Source: Blattamonas nauphoetae (lineage: Eukaryota > Preaxostyla > Oxymonadida). Taken from it: 64,000 nt of DNA. The notes under the pieces are model-generated. The model saw only the letters and a list, made by a program, of their open reading frames with translations, was not told the origin of the DNA and ran no database searches. The DNA lies in NCBI GenBank assembly GCA_033064195.1, contig JARBJD010000190.1, positions 1 through 64,000 of the forward strand. Reading direction: 5' to 3'. Within the stretch, counting starts at the first letter, position 1. Each line of letters starts with the position of its first letter. The position numbers were made by a program, and so were the translations under genes. Shown here in pieces: positions 34,689 to 45,500 of this stretch.

Positions 34689-35090
34689 TTATGTTATGAG
34701 ATTGGGAAATGGTTTGTAGTCAAGATGAATCAATGGGCTGAAGTGCGAAATGGATGATGTGTGACGTGTTGTGACAGATTCAGCGAGGGCTGCTCCTCGC
34801 TTGTTTGAGAAACCAAACAACAAACAAATCGAACAAACAAAACTGAAAAGACTGACAACGAACAAGAAGGAACCAAAACTCGGAAAAGAGGATGGAAGAA
34901 ATAGATGGAGAGAGGAAAGTGGAGTGATGCGACCAAACAAGAACTGGTCCTCATTCAGAGTGAGGAGAGTGTGTGAGATGAGAGAGACGACAGCAGTGAA
35001 GAAAGCAAACACAATCATCCAAAAGAAGAACCACACAACACTTCTCCACTCACTTTTCAGGTGCAGAGTGTTCATTTGTGTGGTGTTCAT
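34689..35090 (-). CDS. Possible small membrane protein
   Basis: A 133-residue frame with two hydrophobic spans (VVWFFFWMIVFAFFTAVVSL and a second near FGSFLFVVSLFSFVCSICLL), placed between two minus-strand pseudokinase genes. The composition is plausible for a two-span membrane protein. The tail after the second span is low-complexity and there is no known family. It may instead be chance or an exon of a longer gene. Confidence 0.3.
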   Translation of the reverse strand: MNTTQMNTLHLKSEWRSVVWFFFWMIVFAFFTAVVSLISHTLLTLNEDQFLFGRITPLSSLHLFLPSSFPSFGSFLFVVSLFSFVCSICLLFGFSNKRGAALAESVTTRHTSSISHFSPLIHLDYKPFPNLIT

Positions 35091-35212
35091 AGTGAGGGGA
35101 TGATTGGGAATGAAAAAAGAATGAAGAAGGAAAGAAAGAATAAAATGAAGAAGAATGTGGGATGATGATAAATGAAGAAGTGATGAATGAGAAAGAACAA
35201 AGAGAGGAGGAA

Positions 35213-38200
35213 TCAGGAGCGGACGTCATGTCCATCACTCGCTTTCGCAACACGCGATGGTTGATCAGCCATTCTCTCTTCTGAAACTACCAATCCATCA
35301 AACACATCTTGAAGGCTCGGTCTATCTTTCGGATCGAACGAAAGGCATTTCGAGATCAACTCACGAATCGATGGGTCCAACACCAGTTTCAGGTTCGGTT
35401 GAATTCCTCCCTCGTTCTGACGACACGCATTCGCTTCGTCCATCTCTTTCCAAGGCACTTCTCCCGTCCACACCTCCCACAGAACCAATCCCAAGCTGAA
35501 CACCAACGCTGACTCAACATCAATCTTTTCCACATTCGATCGACTCACTTCTGGTGCTCTCCAGCGCTGGCCCTCAGCTGTCCCGCTCTTCACAGCTGAG
35601 AGCCTTCCCCCGAAAAAAGACACTTCATGTTCTCCAACGGTCTTGTCTTGTTTGCTGTCATTCTGTGTTCCTTGTTCGATTTCAGGCGGTTCTTCAGGAA
35701 TCGTCCCCAATCGAAGCTGAACCACATTGTTGTTCACAAGCACCCAGTGAGGAGAGAAACGCCTTGTGATCTCACTCGTTTTGAATCTTCCCACAACTCG
35801 AATCAGTCCCCGAGTCATCGAACGACTCAACGCTTTCTTCTCAATCTCTCGCTTCTTCTCTGGTCGGTGCAGAACATCGAACAGCGTTTCTGCCTTCATC
35901 CAATCAACCATTCTCACTTCTCCCGACTCTCCAATCACTTCCACAAACTCCTGCGTCTCCATCCGAACTGATGTTGTTGGATCGGGATGGTTCATGTTTG
36001 GATTCACTGTTTGTTGTGACTTGATCAGATAATCAACACTGTTCCCAGCAATCGTTTCCTCCATTTTCTCATCCACTTCCACCCGACCTTCGTTTTCATC
36101 ATCCAGCTCTTGTGTTTTGACTCCTTGTCCTGTTTTCTGACTGTTCTTTCGTCGACGCCAGCAGATCAACACAATGATCACGATGAGAATGAGTAGGCAC
36201 ACGAGAGAGACGAGGAGAGGAATCCACCACTTCATGTTCTCAATCACTGCTCGCGCTGCTCGATCCACAGAGTTCTTCTGGATCACAAATGATGTCGTCG
36301 TTTCGTTCACTCCATACACAACACGACCACACCATTCCAGACTCTTCTCGAATCCTGACAGCAACGACACAGCCAGACTCATTTCGATCTGAGTCTCGTT
36401 GAACGATTTCACTGAGTCGACAGAAAGTGGAATCCGAATCGTCTTTCCCACACTCCCATCTTTCTTCGTCTCAGACACTTCCAGAATCAGTGAGCAAGGA
36501 ATCAGTGTCGATCCTTTCATCGTCAAATCGAATGCTTGTGATGTCTTGTTCAGCGTGCTCGTCGACGATGAAGAGAGTGTTGGGATGAAGAACGGAGCAT
36601 TCACATTCACATCCTCCCCACTCAACACACAACCGTCGTGTGACAGCCACAGATGAGGATGGTCTGCCTTCCCATCACCTCCACTCAAACTCCCAATCTT
36701 TACTTGTCCCTCCCCAGAACATCGAATATTGCGACGGAACGAAGGGAAATCAGACAACTGCGGATTGTTGTCGTGGAGAATCCCGCCTTCGATTTTCAAG
36801 TTTCCGCCTTTAATGTTGATCGCTCCAAATGGCAGCTCAGAGAATGTCGATGACGTGATGTTCGTGATTGCATCTTCAAGAATAATCGCTCCTCCACTCC
36901 ACAAACACAACGAGGTGTCCGAATTCGAGTTTGTGGACGAGGTCGATGCAAGTGTGCATGTTTCGATCGTCAGATGTCCTCCAACCATTCGAACGAAGAT
37001 CAGCGACGGCGAGTCGGAGAGAAGAACATCAACGTCACGAAGTCGTAATCGGCCTCCAGCCACTTCAACCATTCCCTCTCCTTCCATTTCAGACAACGAC
37101 GACGAAGGAGACACAAACAGTTCTGGTTTCGTCGTTGGAAGTGATTCAATCACAACTTCATGTTCAGACACCATTCGCACTTGTGAGTTCTGCGTCGTGT
37201 TGTGAACGATCGACAGCGACAACGATGAAATCCCAATCCCTTCCACAATCTTCCAACCATCCTCAATCGAACTGCATGGTCTGGTTTTCTCCCCACAGAA
37301 CAACGTCGAATCCGAAGACGATCCAGAATCCACAAAAATGACAATATCTTCAGGAAGAGATCCTGTCGTGTTGGAGACTGCAGGATCGAAGAGTATCTCT
37401 CCATCATCTGGGTGTGTTGCTTCAATCGATGTGATTGTGTACTGCTTGTTGTGTTGGAGAGTCGTTGGCCATCCAATCAGCAGTTCTGTTGATTTCGCTT
37501 CAATTTCTGAGGTGATCGTGGCGATGAAGGAGAGCGAGCCGTTCAGAGTCACATTCAGCGACTCTCCAACAAGCAGATCTGTGCCAGTCAAATGCATGAC
37601 ACAGCCAGTGTGCAAAGAGGTTGAGAACTCGAACTTCATGTTTGTGACTGTCCAAATGAATGGGACGATAATTGTGATTCCATCTTCCACATGAAATCCA
37701 CTCGTCTCTGTCCAGCTTCCTGTCAGCTTGTATGTTTCTCCAAACTTCAGCTGATCTGATTTGACTTCTTTTCCAACTGCGAACTCCGCTGAGCAGTGCG
37801 TGTCGTCAAGAATCTCCAAGTTCGACAACGATTCGGCTGTTGTGCTTCCATTCGTCAGACTCAACTTTCCTGTTCGAGAGAGCAGAGCACGCCCCTCCAG
37901 CCACACAATCATCGTTGTTCGATCGTTGTTCAGTTGGCTCTTTTTTATTCCGACAATTCGAGCAGATTCAGGTGGAACAGAGAAAGTGACATTGGCATCC
38001 ACAACCGAAATTGAGTCTTCAACTTCGAATCGAGTGATCACATATTTTGTCTCGAATGAGAGCAGAGGCTTAGCTGTCCCGAAGATCAGTTCAGTGTGGG
38101 TGTGTGTTACCGAAGAAGAGTCACTAGAGAGTGTTCCAGACAGCTCAATCTCATCACCAATCAATGTCGATCCTTCCATCTTTCGAACTCCAACAGTGAA

Positions 38201-41200
38201 TCTCTTCTCTCCTCCCAACTTCACTCCATTTAGTGTCACAACTGCTGACTTCTGTTTGTCGTCTCCCAGCGAGCAAACAGCTGACGTGATCCGAATCGGT
38301 TCAGATGGAGTGGGGAAGGGAGGAGCAGTGACAACAGCCACAACTGATGAACTGTTCATTCCAACTATCGAAATTTCTGTTCCATATTTCAGAGATTCGG
38401 TTTTGTTGTACACTTCCACAAGAACGAACCCAGCCGAGATGTCAGATGATGTCATGGTCAGAGAAATCGATTCCGACGGCGATTCAGTTGATTCCAGAGT
38501 CAGTGTGAACACTTCCAGAGGCATTCGTTGTGTTGAGAGAGTCAGATTCAAAGTGTTTGGATCGGATGCATAATCACATGACACTGAGGAAAGGGTTGGA
38601 CCAAGTGGGGTTCTGAATGATGTGGCAGAGAGGAGGATGAGGTCGTCCTCTCCATCCACTGTTCGGATCACCGATTTGATCGTGTAGTCTGTGTTGTATT
38701 GCAGCTGTCCACTTCCTCCAATTCCGATCGTCGACGTTCCTGTACTTGTTGAGCTGAATGTAACTGAGAAAGAATGACCTGATGTCAATGTCACTGTGAA
38801 TGTCTTCTCAGATGGCAGATTCTCACCAGAACCCGAAAGAACAAAAGTGGACGAGCTGACCTCGAGTGGAGCGGTGAGTGAGGAGATTCGGGGTGGATGA
38901 GGCACTTCGAAGAAGAGACCAGAGTCAACAAGAATCGACGACGAGCCCGACCCAACTGACAACAATTCGTACTTCCCTCCAAACACAACATGCGTGCTCG
39001 ACTCACTCCCCCCAATCGGAAAGTTCACAAAACACTTCGTCGATGTCACGTTGAACAGTTCTCCACTCGACACCATCTCGTTTGATGTTCGAGAAACAAC
39101 AGCAAGTGTCTGCCCATCTGATGTCAGCTTTGATCCAGTCAGTTCAACAATCACAACGTCTTTCTTTCCATTCAGAGCACAGTCAACTGACGTGATTCGA
39201 GGTGGTTCTATTGGTGTGGTGAATGTGATTGTGTTTGAGAGTGTCACTTCTTCCGCAGTCAGTCCATCTAAGTCAGTCCACATCACTTTCGTCACTTCGT
39301 ATTCCGTCTCCCATTCCAGTCTTCCTTTAGCTGTCGATGGATGAAGAGGTGCTGTTCCGATCAGAATTGTTGAGTTGGAGCGAGTCAGTGTGATGTTCCA
39401 TTCATTTTCTTCATTCTCAACTAGTATCCAATAACTCCCTTCCTCCAAACGAACTCCCTTCACAACAATCTCTGTCGTGTTCCAATCTTTCAGCGTGGCG
39501 TCTGCTGTCCGAACTGTCGGTGGTGGAAATGGGGCGAGTGTCGATTTGCGATGCGTGTATGTTGCGCTGGGAAGAAGCCCATTTGCTCCAGACGAGACGA
39601 CTGCTTTTCCCAAGTTGGATGATGTTGTGCTATCTCCGAACACGACATGGACGAGGCGAGGAACATTCGACCCGTCCAGCAGCATATTCATCGTTCCTTT
39701 GATCGAGTTTGTTGTTCCCACTCTCACTGTTGCTTCATCTCCATCGAATGTGACATCGAGCGATGTGATTGTGGGGATGGTGAGCGGATCGATTTGCGGA
39801 ACGAGATCGCTGTCCATCTTGCGATCAGAATTGAAATACACATTTGGGGCTCCTGAAGTGGAATCGCAAAACTGGATCATCCCTGATGTGATTTGGACCG
39901 AAGCATTAATCATGAAGTAGATGTCTTTTGCGTCCAGATTGTTCTTCGATGAACATCCTCTGAATTGGATGAAGGAGAGAGACAGAGCTGTCACTTGGAC
40001 AATAGTGATGGCACCAGCACGATTCGTGGAAGAACAGTCGACAAGGGCAGTGTTCGAGAATGTGAGAACTTCTGATGCAACAAACATCGCTCCATCATAA
40101 CCTGCTTTTGATTGTTCGATGAAGCACCTGTCCATCGTCATTGACGATGCAACATCAACCATAATGCTTCCTCCACAATCCTTCGCCGAACATTGCGAGA
40201 ATGATGAGTGGGAGAGTGAGACCGGATGTTTGTTGTTTGATGGATACGAGACGCGGACGGCTCCTCCATCGTCAGAATCCGCAGTGCAAGCACATCTGTG
40301 GAAGAAGCAGGTGTTGATTGTGAGAGAGGATGATGTGCTTTGGAGGAAGATCGCGCCGCCACCAAAATATCCTCCGCCTGCGACTGTGATCGTGTTGAAT
40401 GTGCAGAGAGTGAACGAGACAGACGTTACATCTGATGTCACGTTGTTCAGACGAGCAGGAGACGAAGTTTGAGTTCTGTTTTGGAATGAGTATGACAATT
40501 CAGCATTTCGTTCGCGGACACACGATGAGAAGGAGGTGTTCAGACACAGCAAGTTCCCTCCCAAGTTCGCCGACATCAATCCTGTCCCGCTGTCGTGGTT
40601 CGTGCTCTGAGCAACACAACTCCCAACCACGAGTTGATTAACCTCACTTCCGAACAGCTGCTTGCCTGGTGAGAATGCAGACGTAGATGATGTAACATTC
40701 ACAAGAGTGCTCGAGAGCAGACTCGTTTCCATTCGAAGAGGAGCACAACCAGAGACTCCCAAACTGCATCCCTGTCCACTCATCCCAAACGAGAACAGAG
40801 GGCCAGTTCCAAAGATCAGTTCTTTCGAAACCAAACTGAGACCTGTTCCAATCACTGAAATCGCCTCCATTTCAGCGTTGTATAAATCAGATAAGTCGGA
40901 CGATGCAGAGGAAACCAGCGACGGGTGTCCATCCCCCACACCAACAAACGGTGCAATCGAGTCCGATCTTGAGCGTGGTGTCACGTCACACAGCATCACT
41001 GTCGATCCCAAAGATCTCTCCCCATTTTCAGATGTTCTGATCACGAACGGGCAGATATCGCTGCTGGATGTGATCGAACTGCTCGAAAATCGCACAAACG
41101 AGCCAGCCAAACAGCAGATCGATTTCGAGTCCGATTTCACCAGTGCGTGCACTCCTTCAACACAAAACGTGCTGTTCCGAATATCAAACATGAACATCGT

Positions 41201-41542
41201 GGCTATTATTTCATGATCACTCGATTGTGGAGATCTGCGCGACGTTCTTGAAGTTGACTGCTGATTCTGAGACGACACGGGATGTTTCGAATTTGGCGAG
41301 TCGTGTTCCTGGAACAGGAATGTGGTACGATTCCCAATCAGGGAGATATCTTCCGATCGGATTGCGATGGTCGAGGAGATCACGACATCCTTGTTCAGCC
41401 TCAAGATCTTCGATGTGGGAAGACCATCTTCATTTCTGTTGATATTTTGGTTGCTTAGAAGTGACAGAAAAGAGGTTGGTGTATTTGGGAGGTGTGACTG
41501 GGTGGAGAGGAGGAGAGCGAGGATGACGAGAAAACTGTTCAT
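35213..41542 (-). CDS. Intact membrane pseudokinase, 2,109 residues
   Basis: A single open frame. The start is placed at the Met of MNSFLVILALLLSTQS (41542), which gives a clean signal peptide; the in-frame Met 52 codons upstream does not. The first third has beta-helix-type repeats (SSCVRE, GGGYFGGGAIF). The middle holds about eight Ig/IPT-like modules of roughly 100 residues, each opening like PPRISSL or RITSVDCAL and closing with YTIKSV or YELLSV. One membrane span follows (about 36160-36235, IVIIVLICWRRRK). The kinase-like domain has GQRWRAPEVS, VFSLGLVLWEVWTGEVPW and FDPKDRPSLQD. It has FSPHWVLVNNNVVQLRL instead of HRD/DFG and no VAIK lysine that I can see. It is likely a surface receptor-like protein with a non-catalytic cytoplasmic scaffold. 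Confidence 0.9.
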   Translation of the reverse strand: MNSFLVILALLLSTQSHLPNTPTSFLSLLSNQNINRNEDGLPTSKILRLNKDVVISSTIAIRSEDISLIGNRTTFLFQEHDSPNSKHPVSSQNQQSTSRTSRRSPQSSDHEIIATMFMFDIRNSTFCVEGVHALVKSDSKSICCLAGSFVRFSSSSITSSSDICPFVIRTSENGERSLGSTVMLCDVTPRSRSDSIAPFVGVGDGHPSLVSSASSDLSDLYNAEMEAISVIGTGLSLVSKELIFGTGPLFSFGMSGQGCSLGVSGCAPLRMETSLLSSTLVNVTSSTSAFSPGKQLFGSEVNQLVVGSCVAQSTNHDSGTGLMSANLGGNLLCLNTSFSSCVRERNAELSYSFQNRTQTSSPARLNNVTSDVTSVSFTLCTFNTITVAGGGYFGGGAIFLQSTSSSLTINTCFFHRCACTADSDDGGAVRVSYPSNNKHPVSLSHSSFSQCSAKDCGGSIMVDVASSMTMDRCFIEQSKAGYDGAMFVASEVLTFSNTALVDCSSTNRAGAITIVQVTALSLSFIQFRGCSSKNNLDAKDIYFMINASVQITSGMIQFCDSTSGAPNVYFNSDRKMDSDLVPQIDPLTIPTITSLDVTFDGDEATVRVGTTNSIKGTMNMLLDGSNVPRLVHVVFGDSTTSSNLGKAVVSSGANGLLPSATYTHRKSTLAPFPPPTVRTADATLKDWNTTEIVVKGVRLEEGSYWILVENEENEWNITLTRSNSTILIGTAPLHPSTAKGRLEWETEYEVTKVMWTDLDGLTAEEVTLSNTITFTTPIEPPRITSVDCALNGKKDVVIVELTGSKLTSDGQTLAVVSRTSNEMVSSGELFNVTSTKCFVNFPIGGSESSTHVVFGGKYELLSVGSGSSSILVDSGLFFEVPHPPRISSLTAPLEVSSSTFVLSGSGENLPSEKTFTVTLTSGHSFSVTFSSTSTGTSTIGIGGSGQLQYNTDYTIKSVIRTVDGEDDLILLSATSFRTPLGPTLSSVSCDYASDPNTLNLTLSTQRMPLEVFTLTLESTESPSESISLTMTSSDISAGFVLVEVYNKTESLKYGTEISIVGMNSSSVVAVVTAPPFPTPSEPIRITSAVCSLGDDKQKSAVVTLNGVKLGGEKRFTVGVRKMEGSTLIGDEIELSGTLSSDSSSVTHTHTELIFGTAKPLLSFETKYVITRFEVEDSISVVDANVTFSVPPESARIVGIKKSQLNNDRTTMIVWLEGRALLSRTGKLSLTNGSTTAESLSNLEILDDTHCSAEFAVGKEVKSDQLKFGETYKLTGSWTETSGFHVEDGITIIVPFIWTVTNMKFEFSTSLHTGCVMHLTGTDLLVGESLNVTLNGSLSFIATITSEIEAKSTELLIGWPTTLQHNKQYTITSIEATHPDDGEILFDPAVSNTTGSLPEDIVIFVDSGSSSDSTLFCGEKTRPCSSIEDGWKIVEGIGISSLSLSIVHNTTQNSQVRMVSEHEVVIESLPTTKPELFVSPSSSLSEMEGEGMVEVAGGRLRLRDVDVLLSDSPSLIFVRMVGGHLTIETCTLASTSSTNSNSDTSLCLWSGGAIILEDAITNITSSTFSELPFGAINIKGGNLKIEGGILHDNNPQLSDFPSFRRNIRCSGEGQVKIGSLSGGDGKADHPHLWLSHDGCVLSGEDVNVNAPFFIPTLSSSSTSTLNKTSQAFDLTMKGSTLIPCSLILEVSETKKDGSVGKTIRIPLSVDSVKSFNETQIEMSLAVSLLSGFEKSLEWCGRVVYGVNETTTSFVIQKNSVDRAARAVIENMKWWIPLLVSLVCLLILIVIIVLICWRRRKNSQKTGQGVKTQELDDENEGRVEVDEKMEETIAGNSVDYLIKSQQTVNPNMNHPDPTTSVRMETQEFVEVIGESGEVRMVDWMKAETLFDVLHRPEKKREIEKKALSRSMTRGLIRVVGRFKTSEITRRFSPHWVLVNNNVVQLRLGTIPEEPPEIEQGTQNDSKQDKTVGEHEVSFFGGRLSAVKSGTAEGQRWRAPEVSRSNVEKIDVESALVFSLGLVLWEVWTGEVPWKEMDEANACRQNEGGIQPNLKLVLDPSIRELISKCLSFDPKDRPSLQDVFDGLVVSEERMADQPSRVAKASDGHDVRS

Positions 41543-42547
41543 TGTAACGCACGGACTAATCCATGTTCCGGCTGGCCCAATATCATTGCATCTTGAGGCC
41601 ACTTGAATCCTTATTTCATTGAAAATAAGATATTCGTGTTGAGATTGTTGTTGAGCAGGAGAAATCGTTCCGAAATTTGAGGACTGTGTACTCGACAATT
41701 ACGAGTCTTCCGAGAGAAAGACATCTAAAAACTGAAGTGTGATTTTGATATCAGATTGTGCGAGTGAACAACGCAGGTCTGCCGGCCACGACGATCGGAG
41801 AGAACTGAATGTGGTTTTGGACTTCAATCCGGACTTCTTGCTCTGATTAGAATTCAAAACAAAAGTCACTGATGATTCGAGACGATTGAGGGTTCACTCC
41901 ATTGAATTTCAGAGAGAATCATCGAAAAAAGTGTGTTGAGAGTTTCCCATAACTTTGTGATTTCATGAACCAATAGCATATGAGAATCAAACTTCTGTCT
42001 GTGAGATGAAAATGAAAAGTCCCAGAAGAGTCTCCAGAGTGGAGTACAGCTTCAATTCTTTCACTTGCAACCGTCAGATGACAAGAGCGTCGTGAAAGAC
42101 GGAAGAGGAGATGCTGAGGGAAGGGTGAGATGCGAGATGACGACATGCGAAGTTCGTTGCGACATGGTGTGCTAGGATCACGAAAAGGAGAGAAGAACGA
42201 GTCAACGAGTGAGTGAACAACCAGAGCGCGAGACTTGAAAGAAAGAGAGTGTGAGTGATGATGAAGACATGAAGAATGTGCGAATGACGCGAGTGGTTGG
42301 TGGGAGGTCGACGTCGAGAAACGACATCGAAATCGGTAGAAACTCAGCATTTATTGAGGTGGAAGGAAGACGAGAAAAAAATGAAAAAGAGACTGTGAAA
42401 GTGAGAAAGGAGAAGGGTGATGTTCTTCACCCTCCCATTCCGATCACACTATTCAGCGGTCCTCAAAATTAAGACAACTCAGAAAGCTCCGACGATGAGT
42501 GAGCATCGTTCAATCAAGATGGTGGGAAATGGGATTGGAGTTCTTGG
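41543..42547. other. Intergenic between two pseudokinase genes
   Basis: It should hold the promoter for the gene starting at 41542. One short plus-strand frame (42251-42472, MSDDEDMKNVRMTRVVGG) has protein-like charge but no family. The minus-strand frame over it (41919-42350) is low-complexity Ser/His. Nothing else is recognised. Confidence 0.45.
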
Positions 42548-45500
42548 CTATCCCGCATGTGTCTTCATCTCGTTCCTCGATTCCGCGACTGCTGATTCGT
42601 TTTTGTGCGACGACAGGAACTCTCCAACTTCAGTCAGTGTTGGCCGTTCTTTTGGATTCAAAGAGAGGCATCGTTCCAACAGTGCCACGAACTCTTCATC
42701 GTGCCAATCCGACATTTTGGGAGGAATCCCAGTCCCTGACTGCTTCTGAGCCACAATCGCATCCACTTCTCCATACGGAACAAGACCAGTCTCGATTTCC
42801 CACAAGATCAGGCCAAGACTAAAAACTGACGCATTCTGCCCATCCACCTGTCCATTTCCAGCTGCAACTTCTGGTGCCTTCCAACGGAGACCATCCATCC
42901 CAGACTTCCCTCCTTCTGTTCCGACCGCATCGGGGTTCTGTTGCTTCTGAGCGAGGAGTGCTGCTTGCTCTGCTTCGGTTGAGTTCATTTCAAGTTTCAG
43001 GTGAACATTCCCAGCCGAATCAAGGAGAATCCAGTGTGGGGAGACTTGCGTCAGAACATCACTCCGTCCTCGATGAGTAACAAGATGCTTCAATCCATTC
43101 ACAATCTGCATCCCAATCGTGCGGTTCCGAACTGCTTGTTTCTGTGTGTGCAGCACCGAATACAGCGTGGTTTCCATTCGAGCTGTGGAGACAGCGAAAT
43201 CCCCACCGCACTTCATCACCTCAACCAACTCAGCACGTCCATCACCTTTGGATGATTGTTGATGTCCAAAATCAGTCGGGATGAGACTGCTGTCTGGGCC
43301 GAAGTTGGAGTGGCTGATTGCCTGTGGAGGGATCTCGGCATTTGTGTTCTCTGGAGCGGCCATATCGACTTCGATCTTCTCGTCCACCTGCTCGTCTGTC
43401 CGCTCTTCCAACTCCTTCAGCGATGTCTCCGCTTTGACCTTCCGGCGACGGAGGAGAACGATGACGATGATGGCGACGAGCAGAGCAATGAGCAGGCACC
43501 CGACGAGAGGGATCAGCCAGCTCAGCAGTTTCTTCGTTTCTGGCGACATCGCTTTCTTGGGATCTTCCGGTTCTTCTGGTTCCTTGGGAGGGACGATCAC
43601 AAAGTGGGGGATGTGGAAGGAGACTGTCTCGTTCATCCACACAAATGGCGATCCTGTTCCTGGCGACGGTGTGATCGACTTGATTGTGTATGTCGTGTTG
43701 TGGGTGAGCAAGCGATCCTTGCCAACCACAACAAAGTGGGACGAGTCACCCATCTTTGAAGACTCCTCGAATTCAACAGTGATTGTGATGTCCTTCCCTT
43801 CCTCCTCCACAACAATGTCGTATGATCCCATCACTTCTTTGGTAAGCATCACAGAGACGTAAGCAAGTGGCTGGTCGGATGAGACGAGATGACCTTTGGC
43901 TCCGAAGAGAGTGGGCGGTGTTGGAGTGGTGAAAGAGACGAATGAAGGTGTCGCGGCGAGGTTGAACGCCCACGCTGCTGTCGGGAATGTGATGGCATTG
44001 GAGAGAGAGGAAGAAGAGGAGGGAACAATCCCGACAATCGATGTGATTGTGTACGAAGTCGAGAAATCGAGATTGAGATTTGCAGACGGCGATGTCAGTG
44101 TGCCCTTCCCGTCCACAAACTCAACCTCTCCCTTCACTTCTGTCTTGTCCTCGTTGTTCTGAAATGTCACTTCATATTTCTGTGACGGAATCGGCATCTT
44201 CCCCTTCATCTCCAACTCCACCCTTCCCGACAGCGGACCATACAACACTCCCACTCCTTCTGTCAGCAGTGGCCCTATGTTGTTGAACGCCTTATCAAAC
44301 ACTCGGGTGCACGAGTCATCAGGACTCAGGAGTTCGGTCATCATGTGCAATCCAGCGCTGTTTTTCGCACACGTCGTATAACAGTCGACAATCGAGAGTG
44401 TTGGCTGAGTGGGAGCGTTGATGTAGTTCACAGAGACGTCCACAAAACCAGTTGTGTTTTCTGGAAGGCACAACGGTCGATACGGACCAGCATTCGGTCC
44501 GACGGAGTTGTTGACGAACGCGATGCGGGTGAGAAAGATTGACGATGGCGTGTTGTACATTTTCATCAATCTGATCGCACCAGCTTCGCCAGAATAGCAA
44601 TTCTTCACGAGACAATCAGTGATCACACACGATCCAAAGTCCCAAGCACCGAACGCACCTCCCGTCCCGTTCGCGGAACAGTCGACAAATGAGCAGTCCT
44701 GCACTGTCAGTGATCGAGGGGCTTCGAGCCAAGCAAGGAACCCCCCTCCGGGAGAGTGCATCCATTCTTCACCTGATTTGCATCTGAGAAAGTGGAGGTC
44801 AGTCAACAGGATGTCACAGAATGCATAAAATTCCATTCCACCAGCATTGTAAGGAGTATAACAATCAGTGAAATTCAGTCGAGTGACTTGCCTCGGGGTC
44901 TCTCCATAAAAATAAGCATCGAGGCCGGCTGTCCCAGCCCCCATTCCTGCAATGAAACAGTCCTTGAAGAGACAGTCGGAGAGAAGAGGGGTTCCGCTCG
45001 CACGGAGGGACAGGCCACCCGTCCCGTTCGCCCCGAAACAACCTTCGAAGACGAGATTTGTGACAATTGCGAGAGCACTGGCCACATTGATCCCGACATA
45101 CAATCCACCAGCATCCACAATAGGTTTGCCAGAAGTCCCACACTCTTTGAAAGTGCAGTCGACAATCGAGGCCGACTCAGAGATATCCACAAACATCCCT
45201 GCTCCGTTCTTGTTGGAAGTGATGTTTGTGAAGTTTGTCGCCTGGACGGAGACTTGACCTGAAGGTTGAACGGCATCTTGTCGAATGCACACTGCGCCCC
45301 CACCCAAATCATCAGACCCGCTGCTGATGTACGTGTGGTTGGTGAACGAGCAAGAGGTGATGGAGATCGTGCCTGTGTATAGGTTGAAGGTGAGTGGGCG
45401 CGAATTTGAAGCATAGTTGGCACCAGTGAAGTGACAGTGGGTGAATTTAGCGAATGTTGAGTCTGTGCCACAGTCTTTGTCGAAGGTGTATTCTGTCCCA